From Paraglaciecola arctica (GTDB taxonomy: Bacteria > Pseudomonadota > Gammaproteobacteria > Enterobacterales > Alteromonadaceae): 64,000 nucleotides of DNA. Shown here one piece after another: positions 28,133 through 37,483 of the stretch. Position 1 is the first letter of the stretch. Every line of letters begins with the position of its first letter. Location: positions 62,001-126,000 of the forward strand of contig NZ_JAHKQO010000048.1 in NCBI RefSeq assembly GCF_018861065.1, read 5' to 3'. The translations under genes were made by a program, and so were the position numbers. The notes beneath the pieces were generated by a model. It did not search any database. It was not told the origin of the DNA and saw nothing but the letters and a program-made list of their open reading frames with translations.

Positions 28133-28531
28133 ATGCAAAAAACCCCTGATAAAAGCAAAAATGTACGCTTAGACAAGTGGCTTTGGGCTGCACGCTTTTA
28201 TAAAACCCGTTCTCTTGCCAGAGACGCTGTACAATCTGGCAAAGTACAATACAACGGGCAACGCAGTAAACCTGGCAAAATAGTAGAGTTGGGAGCAACC
28301 ATAAAAGTTCCCCAAGGTTATGATTTAAAAGATGTTGTGGTAATGCAGTTACAAGAACAGCGACAGGGAGCGCCATTAGCGCAATTAATGTACAAAGAAA
28401 CCTCGGCCAGTGAATCCTTACGTGCAAGAAACGCAGAAGCACGTAAACTTAGCATTTTTCATAGTCCTAGACCTGACCATCGACCAGACAAAAAGCAGCG
28501 TCGCCAAATCATTCAATTTAAACAACAGTAA
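28133..28531 (+). CDS. hslR: Ribosome-associated heat shock protein Hsp15
   Basis: A 132-residue S4-domain protein (VRLDKWLWAARFYKTRSLA ... SGKV). Hsp15 binds free 50S subunits carrying a nascent chain and helps recycle them after heat stress. The C-terminal half is very basic (RPDKKQRRQ). It is followed by hslO 17 bases later, the same hslR-hslO pair as E. coli. I do not see a clear sigma32-type promoter in the upstream gap. Confidence 0.93.
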   Translation: MQKTPDKSKNVRLDKWLWAARFYKTRSLARDAVQSGKVQYNGQRSKPGKIVELGATIKVPQGYDLKDVVVMQLQEQRQGAPLAQLMYKETSASESLRARNAEARKLSIFHSPRPDHRPDKKQRRQIIQFKQQ

Positions 28532-28548
28532 TTCGCAAGGTAAATAAT

Positions 28549-29439
28549 ATGGCATTTGACCAACTTCATCGGTATTTATTCAATCAAGGCAATGTTAGAG
28601 GTGAAATGGTGCGCCTAGAAAAAAGTTACCAAGCGATTTTGGATTCGTATCCCTACCCGCCTGTTATACAGCAGCTCTTGGGGGAGTTGATGGCCGCCGC
28701 AAGTTTATTAACCGCCACGTTAAAATTTGAAGGAGATATTGCCATTCAAATTCAAGGAGAGGGGCCACTTAGTTACGCAGTAATCAACGGCACACACAAT
28801 CAACAATTAAGAGGCGTTGCCCGTTGGGATGAAGCATTAATAGAATTGCCTACAAACTTTAGCGATTTAGTACAAAAAGGGGTGCTGGTGATCACTATTA
28901 CTCCTGAACATGGTGAGCGCTATCAAGGCATGGTGGCATTAGATAAACCGACTTTGGCAGAATGTATCGAAGGTTATTTTCAACAATCCGAACAACTCGC
29001 CACCAAGGTGATTTTACGAACGCAATTGGTTGAAAATCAAGCCAAAGCCTGTGGTATGTTCTTACAAATTTTGCCTACTAGCAGTCAAGCTACAGATAAA
29101 GTTGATACAGCCTTTGAGCACCTAAGCGCCTTAACTGAAACCATTAAAAATGAAGAGTTATTTGAATTGCCAGCTAATGATATTTTACACCGTTTATATC
29201 ATCAAGAAGACATAGAATTGTATCCTGCTACTGAAGTGGTTTTTAAATGTAATTGCAGCAAAGAGCGCAGCGCCAATGCGCTTTCAGGAATAAGTAAAGA
29301 AGAGTTGTTGGATATAATCGCCAAAGACGGCGACATAAAAATGAATTGCCAATATTGCCATACCGAATATAGTTTTGATGCCATTGATGTAGAAAGTATT
29401 CATGCGGGTACTTTTAATATTCCTGTTGGGCAAGGCTAG
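28549..29439 (+). CDS. hslO: Redox-regulated chaperone Hsp33
   Basis: A 296-residue Hsp33, a cytoplasmic holdase activated by oxidation. The C-terminal redox switch has the four zinc-binding cysteines as CxC (CNC around 233-235) and CxxC (CQYC around 266-269). Conserved N-terminal segments include YPPVIQQLLGELM and LRGVARWD. Length fits the family. It is co-transcribed with hslR. Confidence 0.94.
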   Translation: MAFDQLHRYLFNQGNVRGEMVRLEKSYQAILDSYPYPPVIQQLLGELMAAASLLTATLKFEGDIAIQIQGEGPLSYAVINGTHNQQLRGVARWDEALIELPTNFSDLVQKGVLVITITPEHGERYQGMVALDKPTLAECIEGYFQQSEQLATKVILRTQLVENQAKACGMFLQILPTSSQATDKVDTAFEHLSALTETIKNEELFELPANDILHRLYHQEDIELYPATEVVFKCNCSKERSANALSGISKEELLDIIAKDGDIKMNCQYCHTEYSFDAIDVESIHAGTFNIPVGQG

Positions 29440-29511
29440 TTGTTGAGTCTTAATTGATGTTAACGTTTGACCTGAGGTTTAGCTAGCATCGATTTTAGTA
29501 AGGACAGTTGA

Positions 29512-30552
29512 GTGTTTATTGAAAAAATTAGGCATGTAATCACTGAAAAATGCGCTTTTTTGATTTTTTTCATGACGTCATTGGCGACCATAGTTAGACC
29601 ACTACTGATTCAGCAAGACGTTTTATTTACTTATGTTGGGATAGTGAATTCAGTGGCAATGGGTAGTGTATTTTTTTATTTAAAATACACTACGCCTAAG
29701 TCTTGGCACCCTCTGTTATTCGTCAATGTAGGTATACTGGTGTTAGCCCCTATCACATTCGTGTCTGGTGGTATAAACAGTCAATTCGCCTATTTATTTC
29801 CTATTATTCCCATTTTTATCGCCTTGGTCAGTAATGCAAAATATACATGGTTGACTGGACTGACTGTCATCACGGTTGTGATTGGTTTGTTTTTGAGTGT
29901 TGGCGTTTTTCCAGATTATACCTTTGAAAATGTACCTCAGGCTAAAACCAAGTCAAGGGCAGTTTGGTTGTGTTTGGCCGTGTTAATGGCAACAAAACTA
30001 GGGGTTGAATTTAATCGAATTTACGGAGCTTTAGGCGATCAAATTAGTAAACAAGCCGAGACTGATTTGTTAACTGGGCTCAATAACCGCCGTTCAGTGA
30101 TGAGCTTTGTACAAACGGCAATTGATCAAGCGAAACAAGAAAATAGTGCTATGTCAGTAATGATGATAGATCTTGATCACTTTAAAACAATTAACGACAG
30201 TCATGGTCATTTGGCTGGAGATCTCTGTTTGAAGCAAGTTGCCCAATTGATAAAACAAAATGTACGCAATAACAGTGACTTAGCGGGCAGGTTTGGGGGG
30301 GAAGAGTTTATTGTGGTGATTAAAGATATTGACAAACAAACCGCCCATGACATTGCAAATAATATTCGCCTGAGTATCGAACAAGCAAGCATCAATTTGA
30401 ACAATAATCTCAAACTAAAAGTAACGGCCACCATAGGCATTTGTGTGCTCAAAGGAGAACAACTTTCTAGTGTCGAACATTGTGTGGATTTAGCAGATAA
30501 AGCGTTGTATCAAGGTAAAAAAGAAGGCAGAAATCGAATCGTCATGAGTTGA
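29512..30552 (+). CDS. Membrane diguanylate cyclase (GGDEF)
   Basis: A 346-residue enzyme predicted to make cyclic di-GMP. Five to six transmembrane helices occupy residues ~12-165, with no recognisable periplasmic sensor domain. A C-terminal GGDEF domain follows (~185-345), with DHFKTINDSHGH and the active-site loop GGEEF near 262-266, which should be catalytically competent. The RxxD inhibitory site expected five residues before GGEEF is absent: the position reads NNSD, with Arg one residue too early. Product feedback may therefore be weak. The start is GTG 29512 with AGGA just upstream. It stands alone after hslO. Confidence 0.9.
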   Translation: MFIEKIRHVITEKCAFLIFFMTSLATIVRPLLIQQDVLFTYVGIVNSVAMGSVFFYLKYTTPKSWHPLLFVNVGILVLAPITFVSGGINSQFAYLFPIIPIFIALVSNAKYTWLTGLTVITVVIGLFLSVGVFPDYTFENVPQAKTKSRAVWLCLAVLMATKLGVEFNRIYGALGDQISKQAETDLLTGLNNRRSVMSFVQTAIDQAKQENSAMSVMMIDLDHFKTINDSHGHLAGDLCLKQVAQLIKQNVRNNSDLAGRFGGEEFIVVIKDIDKQTAHDIANNIRLSIEQASINLNNNLKLKVTATIGICVLKGEQLSSVEHCVDLADKALYQGKKEGRNRIVMS

Positions 30553-30681
30553 TAAGACTCATTTGTTTGATAATCCTATTCGGCTTCAAAAAGCCATTGT
30601 TGAGTGTATTCAAGTAATCTATTCATATATCAAGCGCAAACAGGTTAATATCTTGGAAATTCCAATACAGCATCGAGTTTT

Positions 30682-31320
30682 ATGAAAAAAATTGACCTTA
30701 AAAGTTGGAATAGAAAACAACACTTTGAGTTTTATTCCCAGTTTAAACAACCGTTTTTTAATGTGTGCGCCACAGTTGATGTCGCTAACACTCTAAATTA
30801 TTGCAAACAAAATCATCTTTCTTATTTTATTTGTTCGTTATTTCTTCTCGGATACACAGCCAATCAAATTGAAGCGTTTAGGTATCGAATCAATGATAAC
30901 GAAGTCGATATCCACGACAATTTAGAATTAAGTTGTACTGTGCTTAATAAGGATGAAAGTTTCAGTTTTTGTGAATTCGGTGAGTGTACAAATTTCGATT
31001 CGTTTTACCAAGATGCGACCCAACAACTAGAAAGAGTAAAAAACGGTTTCAAGTCTTTGGTTTCATCCAATCAACAGCATAATAAGATCTTTTGTTCAGT
31101 ATTACCTTGGTTGCATTTCACTAGTTTCGCCCATGCGCAAAAACAAGATAAACATGACTCGATACCCAGAATTGTTATGGGAAAATATAAACGTACTCAC
31201 AATGAAATATTGATGCCTGTGTCAGTAGAAGTACATCATGCGCTAGTTGACGGCTTACATGTAGGGCAGTACTTTGAAAAGTTACAACAGAATTTTGCGG
31301 ATTTTTTTATTCGCAAGTAA
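30682..31320 (+). CDS. CatA-like (chloramphenicol acetyltransferase family) O-acetyltransferase
   Basis: A 212-residue protein with the trimeric CAT fold. It has the catalytic motif HHALVDG at 185-191, with His186 the likely general base, followed by HVGQYFEKLQ as in classical CAT enzymes. The N-terminal W(N/D)RKQHFEFY segment is also typical. Length is near that of CAT (~215). Many chromosomal CatA-like proteins have unknown acceptors, so chloramphenicol resistance should not be assumed. The gene is a single transcription unit with no mobile-element signs nearby; its codon and base use look like those of its neighbours. Confidence 0.82.
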   Translation: MKKIDLKSWNRKQHFEFYSQFKQPFFNVCATVDVANTLNYCKQNHLSYFICSLFLLGYTANQIEAFRYRINDNEVDIHDNLELSCTVLNKDESFSFCEFGECTNFDSFYQDATQQLERVKNGFKSLVSSNQQHNKIFCSVLPWLHFTSFAHAQKQDKHDSIPRIVMGKYKRTHNEILMPVSVEVHHALVDGLHVGQYFEKLQQNFADFFIRK

Positions 31321-31367
31321 ATCTAATCGTCAAGCAATAAATAGTTAAGTTTAATGGTGTTGTTTCA

Positions 31368-32489
31368 TTAATGTTGGGGCGACTCTTGTTCGTTATCAAC
31401 TATGCCTTCTGCTCGCATCACCGGGTAACCAAAATTCATCCAACCAAATATACCTTCATACAATACCGCAGTTTTGCTGTAACCCAGCTCTCTGAGTTGC
31501 TTAACGACATACTCTGTGGCTGCTCTTGGGCATGAGCAGTAACCTACGATTTGCACATCTTTGGGTAGATCTTTTAGGTGGCCTTCTAACTCAGTGTAAT
31601 ACGGAAAGGGTATTGCACCCTCAATATGGGCTCTTTGCCACACTGAGGCAACTCGTGTATCCAGCAAAACCATTTTCTTTTTATCTAATATGGCTTGATA
31701 TAAATCTTTAGAGGAGACGTACATTCCTTGGTCTAACGTAAAAACTGGGTCGTCATTTTCTGGATTAAGAATATATTGGTCGGGGTTAGGCATTGCACTT
31801 AACATCACTTTTTCAGCCTTCCAACCGCTTGCTTTACTGCGGATAAACGCTGTGACATTGTCGATGTCCGCAGCTGATAATTTCTCGTCAAAAGCTACCA
31901 TTGGTGTGTCTTGACGACCGTTTTCTATGGCGTAACGAATAAATTCGTCTTTGTTATGCGCTAAGGCAGATTGATTGCCTAAGGCGGGTGCATTGACTCC
32001 TTCGCCATTTTTACCGTGACAAGAAGCGCAGTTTTCTTGATATACCTGCTCGCCCCTTATGATATCTCCTTGAACAGGGTTTTCAGATAACTTTATCCGT
32101 TGGGCACTTGATTGCCAGAATAACCAATAGGTTAAATCCCAAACTTCATCTAGTGTCATCGGTCCACCCATTTCATCAAGGTAACCTCCCATGGCGGTAC
32201 CTTCTCGTCCATATGAAATAGGTCGCAGAATGGAATGGGGGACACCGGATTCAAATAAACTCTTAGCGCGCAGAGAAGGTGCATGGTCATTTTTGTGTCC
32301 TTCACGGTTTTCACCGTGACATAAAACACAATATTTTTGGTAATTAGCTGCTGCAGTTGCGGCTTGTTCTAGGCTTAGCTCTCGAGGAGGAGCTTGTTTT
32401 TCATAGATTTTTTTTGCAACAGCAATATTTGATATGGTTAGATGGGCTAACGCCATTGCGACTGCAATTTGCTTGAGAAGTATGCTCAT
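31368..32489 (-). CDS. Exported di-haem cytochrome c fused to a rhodanese domain
   Basis: A 373-residue protein with an N-terminal signal peptide (cleavage near AVA, residue ~25). There are two class I cytochrome c domains, each with a CxxCH haem site (CVLCH at 54-58 and CASCH at 154-158). A C-terminal rhodanese domain (~255-365) holds the loop GYCSCPRAAT, with Cys318 and Cys320 as candidate sulfur-carrying residues. The combination suggests periplasmic transfer between sulfur compounds and the respiratory chain, for example thiosulfate or sulfane sulfur, but the substrate is unknown. It is adjacent to envZ, 28 bases away on the same strand, so it may be the third gene of the ompR-envZ transcript. 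Confidence 0.85.
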   Translation of the reverse strand: MSILLKQIAVAMALAHLTISNIAVAKKIYEKQAPPRELSLEQAATAAANYQKYCVLCHGENREGHKNDHAPSLRAKSLFESGVPHSILRPISYGREGTAMGGYLDEMGGPMTLDEVWDLTYWLFWQSSAQRIKLSENPVQGDIIRGEQVYQENCASCHGKNGEGVNAPALGNQSALAHNKDEFIRYAIENGRQDTPMVAFDEKLSAADIDNVTAFIRSKASGWKAEKVMLSAMPNPDQYILNPENDDPVFTLDQGMYVSSKDLYQAILDKKKMVLLDTRVASVWQRAHIEGAIPFPYYTELEGHLKDLPKDVQIVGYCSCPRAATEYVVKQLRELGYSKTAVLYEGIFGWMNFGYPVMRAEGIVDNEQESPQH

Positions 32490-32517
32490 GCTCTAAGTCC
32501 TTTAGTTAATGAGCCAG

Positions 32518-33819
32518 TTAACCCATTACTTGATAACCAATAGTGACAGTCGCAATTAAGCCCCCTTGCGCATGATTTTGCAACGTAACTTTGCCTGAGT
32601 GCATTTCAACTATACGTTTTATAATCGCTAAACCTAGCCCTGAACCCAAGCTTCCTCTGGCTTTGTCACCCTGCGTAAATGGTTCAAAAAGGTTCTGTAT
32701 TTGCTCATCTGGAATACCTGGACCAAAATCACGAATCGAGAAACATAACTGTTTGTCTTTTTTACTATGTCGAGAAGTGATTTCGATATTGTCACTGCCA
32801 TAACGAAAGGCGTTTTCAATCAAATTATCTAACACTCTTTTTAGGGCGACACGCCTTATGAGTGTTTTAGGTAATGGCGCTAGGTCTAGTTTGATTTTGT
32901 GATTTTCTTCAATGTTTCTGACTTGTGCGGCATCTCGTATTAAATCATTTAAGTTACTTTCTTCCATGCATTCTTGTTGGTCTTGGCGCACATAATCAAT
33001 AAATTGGTCGATAATTTCATTCATATCCTCAATATCGTGAACAATGCCTTCTTTTACCCAATCTTGTGACTCAGGTAACATCTCCGAGGCCAACCTTATA
33101 CGCGTAAGTGGAGTACGTAGGTCGTGAGAGATCCCTGCGGTCAGTAGGGCTCGGTCATCTTCCAATTGTTTGATACCTTTCGACATTTGATTAAATGCAT
33201 GGGTTACTGCTATTAGTTCGCTAGAACCTTCCTCTTTCAAAGGTTTGGGTACTTGGCCGCGTCCTACTAACAAGGCTGCGTCTTGTAGGGCTTTTAAGGG
33301 GCGGTTTAAGCGCCGCACAAAAATTAGACTGCCACCTACACTCAGAATGCCAATCATTAATAGGTAAACCAAATGCGGAGAGCCATCGCCTTGCCCTAAA
33401 CCCACCATAGGTATAGTGATCCAAATATCAGGATTTTGCGGAGGATTGATCCAATACAAATAGGGTTCGCCATGGGTGATCCTGACTTTTGCCTCACCAC
33501 CTAAACTATCTGACATTTGCCTAGACCAAGACTGGTACGGAGTGGCTTGTTCTAAGCCGTTTTTAACGGCGTCAGAGTAGTTATAAACCTGCATTCCGGC
33601 AGCTTGATAAAAATGGGTATCTAACTGTGGAGTATGACTATCAATATCTTCAACAAAAGCCAGCTTGATTTGTGTGGCAAGTAAGTTATTGATTTGCTGT
33701 ACATTTGGGCTAACGAAATAAAAGGTCACTGAAACTAAAGACACAACTTGGTTGATAAACAGCAAAATACCTATCAACAGAACAGTTTGGCCAAAGGCAC
33801 TTTTGGGTAGAAATCTCAC
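32518..33819 (-). CDS. envZ: Sensor histidine kinase EnvZ
   Basis: A 433-residue inner-membrane sensor kinase. Transmembrane helices lie at ~12-33 and ~155-175, flanking a periplasmic domain. HAMP and the H box follow ([15 protein letters not shown], the His near 240), then the N box ENAFRYG, G1 DFGPGIPD and G2 GLGLAI. EnvZ phosphorylates OmpR in response to osmotic conditions. The start codon is GTG at 33819, six bases after the ompR stop, so the two are one operon. The C-terminus is followed closely by the cytochrome c-rhodanese gene. Confidence 0.93.
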   Translation of the reverse strand: MRFLPKSAFGQTVLLIGILLFINQVVSLVSVTFYFVSPNVQQINNLLATQIKLAFVEDIDSHTPQLDTHFYQAAGMQVYNYSDAVKNGLEQATPYQSWSRQMSDSLGGEAKVRITHGEPYLYWINPPQNPDIWITIPMVGLGQGDGSPHLVYLLMIGILSVGGSLIFVRRLNRPLKALQDAALLVGRGQVPKPLKEEGSSELIAVTHAFNQMSKGIKQLEDDRALLTAGISHDLRTPLTRIRLASEMLPESQDWVKEGIVHDIEDMNEIIDQFIDYVRQDQQECMEESNLNDLIRDAAQVRNIEENHKIKLDLAPLPKTLIRRVALKRVLDNLIENAFRYGSDNIEITSRHSKKDKQLCFSIRDFGPGIPDEQIQNLFEPFTQGDKARGSLGSGLGLAIIKRIVEMHSGKVTLQNHAQGGLIATVTIGYQVMG

Positions 33820-33825
33820 TTTATT

Positions 33826-34554
33826 TTACGCAGGGCTACTCTCACCATCAGGTACAAATACGTAACCTAGGCCCCAAACTGTTTGTATATAACGAGGATT
33901 GGCAGGATCTTCTTCAAGCATTCGGCGCAATCGAGAAACCTGCACATCGATACTGCGTTCTAAAGCACTATAGTCTCGGCCCCGTGCTAAATTCATTAAT
34001 TTATCGCGAGACAAGGGTTCTCTAGGATGAGTCACTAGGGATTTAAGCACTGCAAATTCGCCACTAGTAAGTGTCATCGCTTGTCCATCAACATTCATTT
34101 CTCTGGTGCCTAGATTAAGCGAGTACTTACCAAATTCTATTATTTGTTCTTCTAAAGAGGGGGCTCCCGGTGCCTCGATAGTTTTGCGGCGCAACACGGC
34201 TTTGATTCTGGCGAGTAACTCTCTAGGATTAAAAGGTTTTGGAAGATAATCGTCTGCCCCCATTTCTAGACCAATAATACGGTCAACTTCATCACCTTTA
34301 GCTGTTAGCATTATGATCGGAATTTCGTTTTCTTTTTGACGTAAACGGCGACAGATAGTCAAACCGTCTTCACCCGGTAACATTAAATCAAGCACCATAA
34401 GATGAAAATTCTCACGCTCCAAAAATCGATCCATTTGTTCAGAATTGGCCGCAGCTCTAACCTGAAAACCCTGTTCGACTAAGTAACGTTCTAACAAGCT
34501 ACGTAGACGCATGTCGTCATCCACGACTAAAATTTTTGTAGTTTCTTGACCCAT
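33826..34554 (-). CDS. ompR: Response regulator OmpR
   Basis: A 242-residue response regulator. The receiver domain has the acidic pocket VDDD and phosphoacceptor Asp in VLDLMLPGEDGL, with the switch Thr (MLTAKGD) and Lys (PKPFNPRE). The C-terminal winged-helix DNA-binding domain contains LTSGEFAVLK and RSIDVQVSRLRR. The near-complete match to the E. coli pattern supports OmpR. A possible promoter lies upstream, reading leftwards: TTGAAT (34609-34614, minus strand) with a TATAGT-like -10 near 34588-34593. Confidence 0.94.
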   Translation of the reverse strand: MGQETTKILVVDDDMRLRSLLERYLVEQGFQVRAAANSEQMDRFLERENFHLMVLDLMLPGEDGLTICRRLRQKENEIPIIMLTAKGDEVDRIIGLEMGADDYLPKPFNPRELLARIKAVLRRKTIEAPGAPSLEEQIIEFGKYSLNLGTREMNVDGQAMTLTSGEFAVLKSLVTHPREPLSRDKLMNLARGRDYSALERSIDVQVSRLRRMLEEDPANPRYIQTVWGLGYVFVPDGESSPA

Positions 34555-34867
34555 GACAAATCCAAAGTGTATTACGCAATTACGTACACTATATGTGAAA
34601 GACTGTTAATTCAAAAGGTTGCCGTTATGTCAAAGGGGGATGGATTGTTACAAAGTTTGTCATAAGTTTCGCTTTAGTTAATTTTCCAGTGATTTTCAGC
34701 GAATTGTGTTGGCTCATCCAAAGTAAGTCAGTTTATTTATCGACTAATCACTAAAACCTCGTTATTTTATGAAAATTAAGTGTTGTAAAATTGTTAATGC
34801 CATTACATTGTTACTGGCTAAATTGGCAATGCAACTATCGTCATTCAATTAAGTAAACGGTGAAAGT
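34555..34867. promoter_or_regulatory. Divergent regulatory region between ompR and the sugar-oxidation operon
   Basis: 313 bases without a gene. The left end holds the possible ompR promoter described under that gene. The right end should drive the TIM-barrel/GMC operon. A short odd palindrome TAATG-C-CATTA (34795-34805) lies about 65 bases before the first ATG and could be an operator. I see no regulator gene next to the operon. Confidence 0.4.
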
Positions 34868-35758
34868 ATGAGTAATTCTCGGCGTAAATTATTACAGGGC
34901 ATGGCGTTATCAAGCGCAGCAGTCATTGCTGGCAAAGTTGTGGCTGCATCTGAGCCAAGTGTTTCGAAGCACAGTAATAATGGACTCAAGGGTAATGTTA
35001 AGCATTCAGTAAGTCGTTGGACTTATGGTGATTTAGACATAGAACAACTTTGCGTATTGGTTAAGTCGCTAGGATTTAGCGCCATTGATTTAGTCGGGCC
35101 TGAAGACTGGCCTTCTCTCAAAAAGCATAATATTGATTCGTCTATGTGTAATGGCGCAGAGTTAAATTTGGTTGATGGTTGGATCCACCCAGAATTTCAT
35201 GATGAGTTAACACGTCGATATCTTGCTCATATCGAACTCGTATCTCAAGCTGGGTATAAAAACTTAGTGTGTTTTAGTGGTAACGCTAGGGGAATGGACC
35301 CCGAACAAGGATTAAAGAATGCGGTAGAAGGTTTACGGCGAATTCTTCCTGCTGCCCAAAAACAGGGTGTCATGATTCAAATGGAGCTTTTCAACAGTAA
35401 AATCGACCACCCAGATTATATGGCAGATAACTCAGCTTGGGGTATCGAGTTATGCAAACAACTGGATTCACCTAACTTCAAGTTGCTTTACGACATTTAT
35501 CACATGCAAATAAATGAGGGCGATATCATTCGAACTATTGGTGACAACCATCAGTATTTTGGACATTACCATACTGCCGGCGTACCCGGACGAAATGAAA
35601 TAGACGATACACAAGAGCTATTTTATCCGGCGATTGTAAAAGCGATTTTAAAAACTGGATATCAAGGGTATTTAGCACAAGAGTTTATCCCAACTCCCAA
35701 TACTCCAGAAGGGCGAGCAGAGTCGTTAAGGCAAGCTATCCACATATGTGATGTTTAG
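34868..35758 (+). CDS. Exported TIM-barrel sugar isomerase/epimerase (hydroxypyruvate isomerase-like)
   Basis: A 296-residue protein with a Tat-type signal (twin arginine in SRRKLLQGMAL, Ala-rich c-region ending near VAAS). The mature part is an AP-endonuclease-2-like TIM barrel: metal-ligand candidates fall in MELFNSK, LLYDIYHMQ, GHYHTAG and LAQEFIP. This fits the hydroxypyruvate isomerase / sugar phosphate isomerase-epimerase family. Because it is exported and precedes a GMC dehydrogenase pair by about 40 bases, its substrate is more likely an unphosphorylated keto-sugar in the periplasm than hydroxypyruvate; that is inference. Confidence 0.82.
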   Translation: MSNSRRKLLQGMALSSAAVIAGKVVAASEPSVSKHSNNGLKGNVKHSVSRWTYGDLDIEQLCVLVKSLGFSAIDLVGPEDWPSLKKHNIDSSMCNGAELNLVDGWIHPEFHDELTRRYLAHIELVSQAGYKNLVCFSGNARGMDPEQGLKNAVEGLRRILPAAQKQGVMIQMELFNSKIDHPDYMADNSAWGIELCKQLDSPNFKLLYDIYHMQINEGDIIRTIGDNHQYFGHYHTAGVPGRNEIDDTQELFYPAIVKAILKTGYQGYLAQEFIPTPNTPEGRAESLRQAIHICDV

Positions 35759-35797
35759 TAACCAATAGTAACTAGTTTATAAAAACGGGAAAAATTT

Positions 35798-37483
35798 ATG
35801 GCGACGAATGAGTACGACGCAATAGTAGTGGGTTCTGGTATCAGCGGAGGTTGGGCGGCTAAAGAACTAGCCGAAAAAGGCCTAAAAGTATTAATGCTTG
35901 AACGTGGTCGCAATATCGAACACATCAAAGACTATACCAACGCAATGCACGAAACCTGGGACTATCCTCATAGAGGATTACCTACCCAGCAAATGAAAGC
36001 GGATAACCCTAAGCTGGCTCGTGAATACACCTTAAATGAAATGACCAGTGGAATGTGGGCTAACGATAAAGAACACCCCTACACTGAAGTGAAACGTTTT
36101 GACTGGTTCAGAGGTTATCACTTAGGTGGACGCTCTTTACTTTGGGGGCGTCAAAGTTATCGCTGGAATGCCGAGGATTTTACGGCCAATTTAAAAGACG
36201 GCATTGCGGTCGATTGGCCAATTCGCTACTCAGACATAGCACCTTGGTATGACTATGTTGAGAAATTTGCGGGTATAGCTGGTACCCAAGAAGGCTTAGA
36301 TGTATTACCAGATGGTCAATTCTTACCACCAGTGCCGCTAAATGTCGTTGAAAAAGATGTAGCCAAACGTATTGAGAAAGTTTACAAAGGTATGCGCCAC
36401 CTTATCCATAGCCGCACCGCTAATATCACTCAACCCATGCCCGAGCAAAACCGAGTTGGTTGTCAATATAGAAACAAATGTTGGCTAGGTTGTCCCTTTG
36501 GTGGTTATTTTAGTACTCAATCTTCTACCCTACCTGTAGCAATGAAAACCGGTAATCTCACCGTCAGACCCTTTTCTATCGTGACTAAAGTGCTGTACGA
36601 CAAAAACACTAAAAAAGCCACGGGTGTTGAGGTGTTAGATGCTGAAACCAATTTAACCTATGAGTTTACAAGTAAAATTATTTTCTTAAATGCTTCCACT
36701 TTAAATTCTACTTGGATAATGATGAACTCTGCCACTGATGTGTGGGATAAAGGATTAGGCTCAAGTTCCGGGGAGCTGGGTCATAATGTGATGGATCATC
36801 ACTTAGCTGTTGGCGCACACGGCAGCATCGAAGGTTTTGAGGACAAATATTATTCAGGTAAACGACCCTGTGGATTTTACATTCCAAGATTTCGTAATTG
36901 GGGTAAAGACAAACGAGATTATATCCGTGGTTTTGGTTACCAGGGCTCAGCATCTCGATCAAGTTGGCAACAAAATGTGGCTGAATTAGGTATAGGAGCT
37001 GACTTTAAAAATGCTTTGGCAGAACCTGGTTCATGGAATATTGGCATGGGTGGTTTCGGCGAGATTTTGGCCGACCACAGAAATAAAGTGACATTGGACA
37101 AAAGTGTAAAAGACAAATGGGGACTGCCTGTTTTATCCATGGATGCGGAATTGCAGGCAAATGAATTACGTATGCGCAAGGATATGAAACAAGATGCAGT
37201 CGAAATTTTAGAGGCGGCGGGCGCTAAAAATGTACAAGGTTGGGATGGGGCATCGCCTATAGGAAAAGGGATCCATGAAATGGGCACCGCCAGAATGGGG
37301 AGAGATCCCAAAACCTCTGTACTGAATAAACACAACCAAATTTGGGATGCCCCCAATGTTTTTGTGACTGATGGTGCGTGTATGACTTCGGCATCTTGTG
37401 TTAATCCTTCTTTAACTTATATGGCCTTAACCGCCAGAGCTGCGCATTACGCTGTTGAAGAACTTAACAAGAGGAACCTATGA
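35798..37483 (+). CDS. GMC-family FAD-dependent sugar/alcohol dehydrogenase, large subunit
   Basis: A 561-residue flavoprotein with no signal peptide of its own. The N-terminal Rossmann motif is VVGSGISGGWAA. The C-terminal GMC domain has HEMGTARMG and the active-site segment SCVNPSLTYMALT. A Cys set around residues 225-236 (C-x5-C-x3-C-P, within CQYRNKCWLGCP) resembles the iron-sulfur site of bacterial FAD glucose dehydrogenases, so a cluster is possible but unproven. It is coupled by ATGA to the Tat-signal small subunit and is presumably co-exported with it. Likely substrates are glucosides or similar sugars, oxidised at C3, with electrons passed to a cytochrome not encoded nearby. Confidence 0.87.
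   Translation: MATNEYDAIVVGSGISGGWAAKELAEKGLKVLMLERGRNIEHIKDYTNAMHETWDYPHRGLPTQQMKADNPKLAREYTLNEMTSGMWANDKEHPYTEVKRFDWFRGYHLGGRSLLWGRQSYRWNAEDFTANLKDGIAVDWPIRYSDIAPWYDYVEKFAGIAGTQEGLDVLPDGQFLPPVPLNVVEKDVAKRIEKVYKGMRHLIHSRTANITQPMPEQNRVGCQYRNKCWLGCPFGGYFSTQSSTLPVAMKTGNLTVRPFSIVTKVLYDKNTKKATGVEVLDAETNLTYEFTSKIIFLNASTLNSTWIMMNSATDVWDKGLGSSSGELGHNVMDHHLAVGAHGSIEGFEDKYYSGKRPCGFYIPRFRNWGKDKRDYIRGFGYQGSASRSSWQQNVAELGIGADFKNALAEPGSWNIGMGGFGEILADHRNKVTLDKSVKDKWGLPVLSMDAELQANELRMRKDMKQDAVEILEAAGAKNVQGWDGASPIGKGIHEMGTARMGRDPKTSVLNKHNQIWDAPNVFVTDGACMTSASCVNPSLTYMALTARAAHYAVEELNKRNL

Noticed and set aside
30682-31320. Acquired chloramphenicol resistance gene on a mobile element
   Set aside because: The catalytic motif is CAT-like, but there are no flanking repeats, integrase or composition shift; a chromosomal CatA-like enzyme of unknown substrate is more likely.
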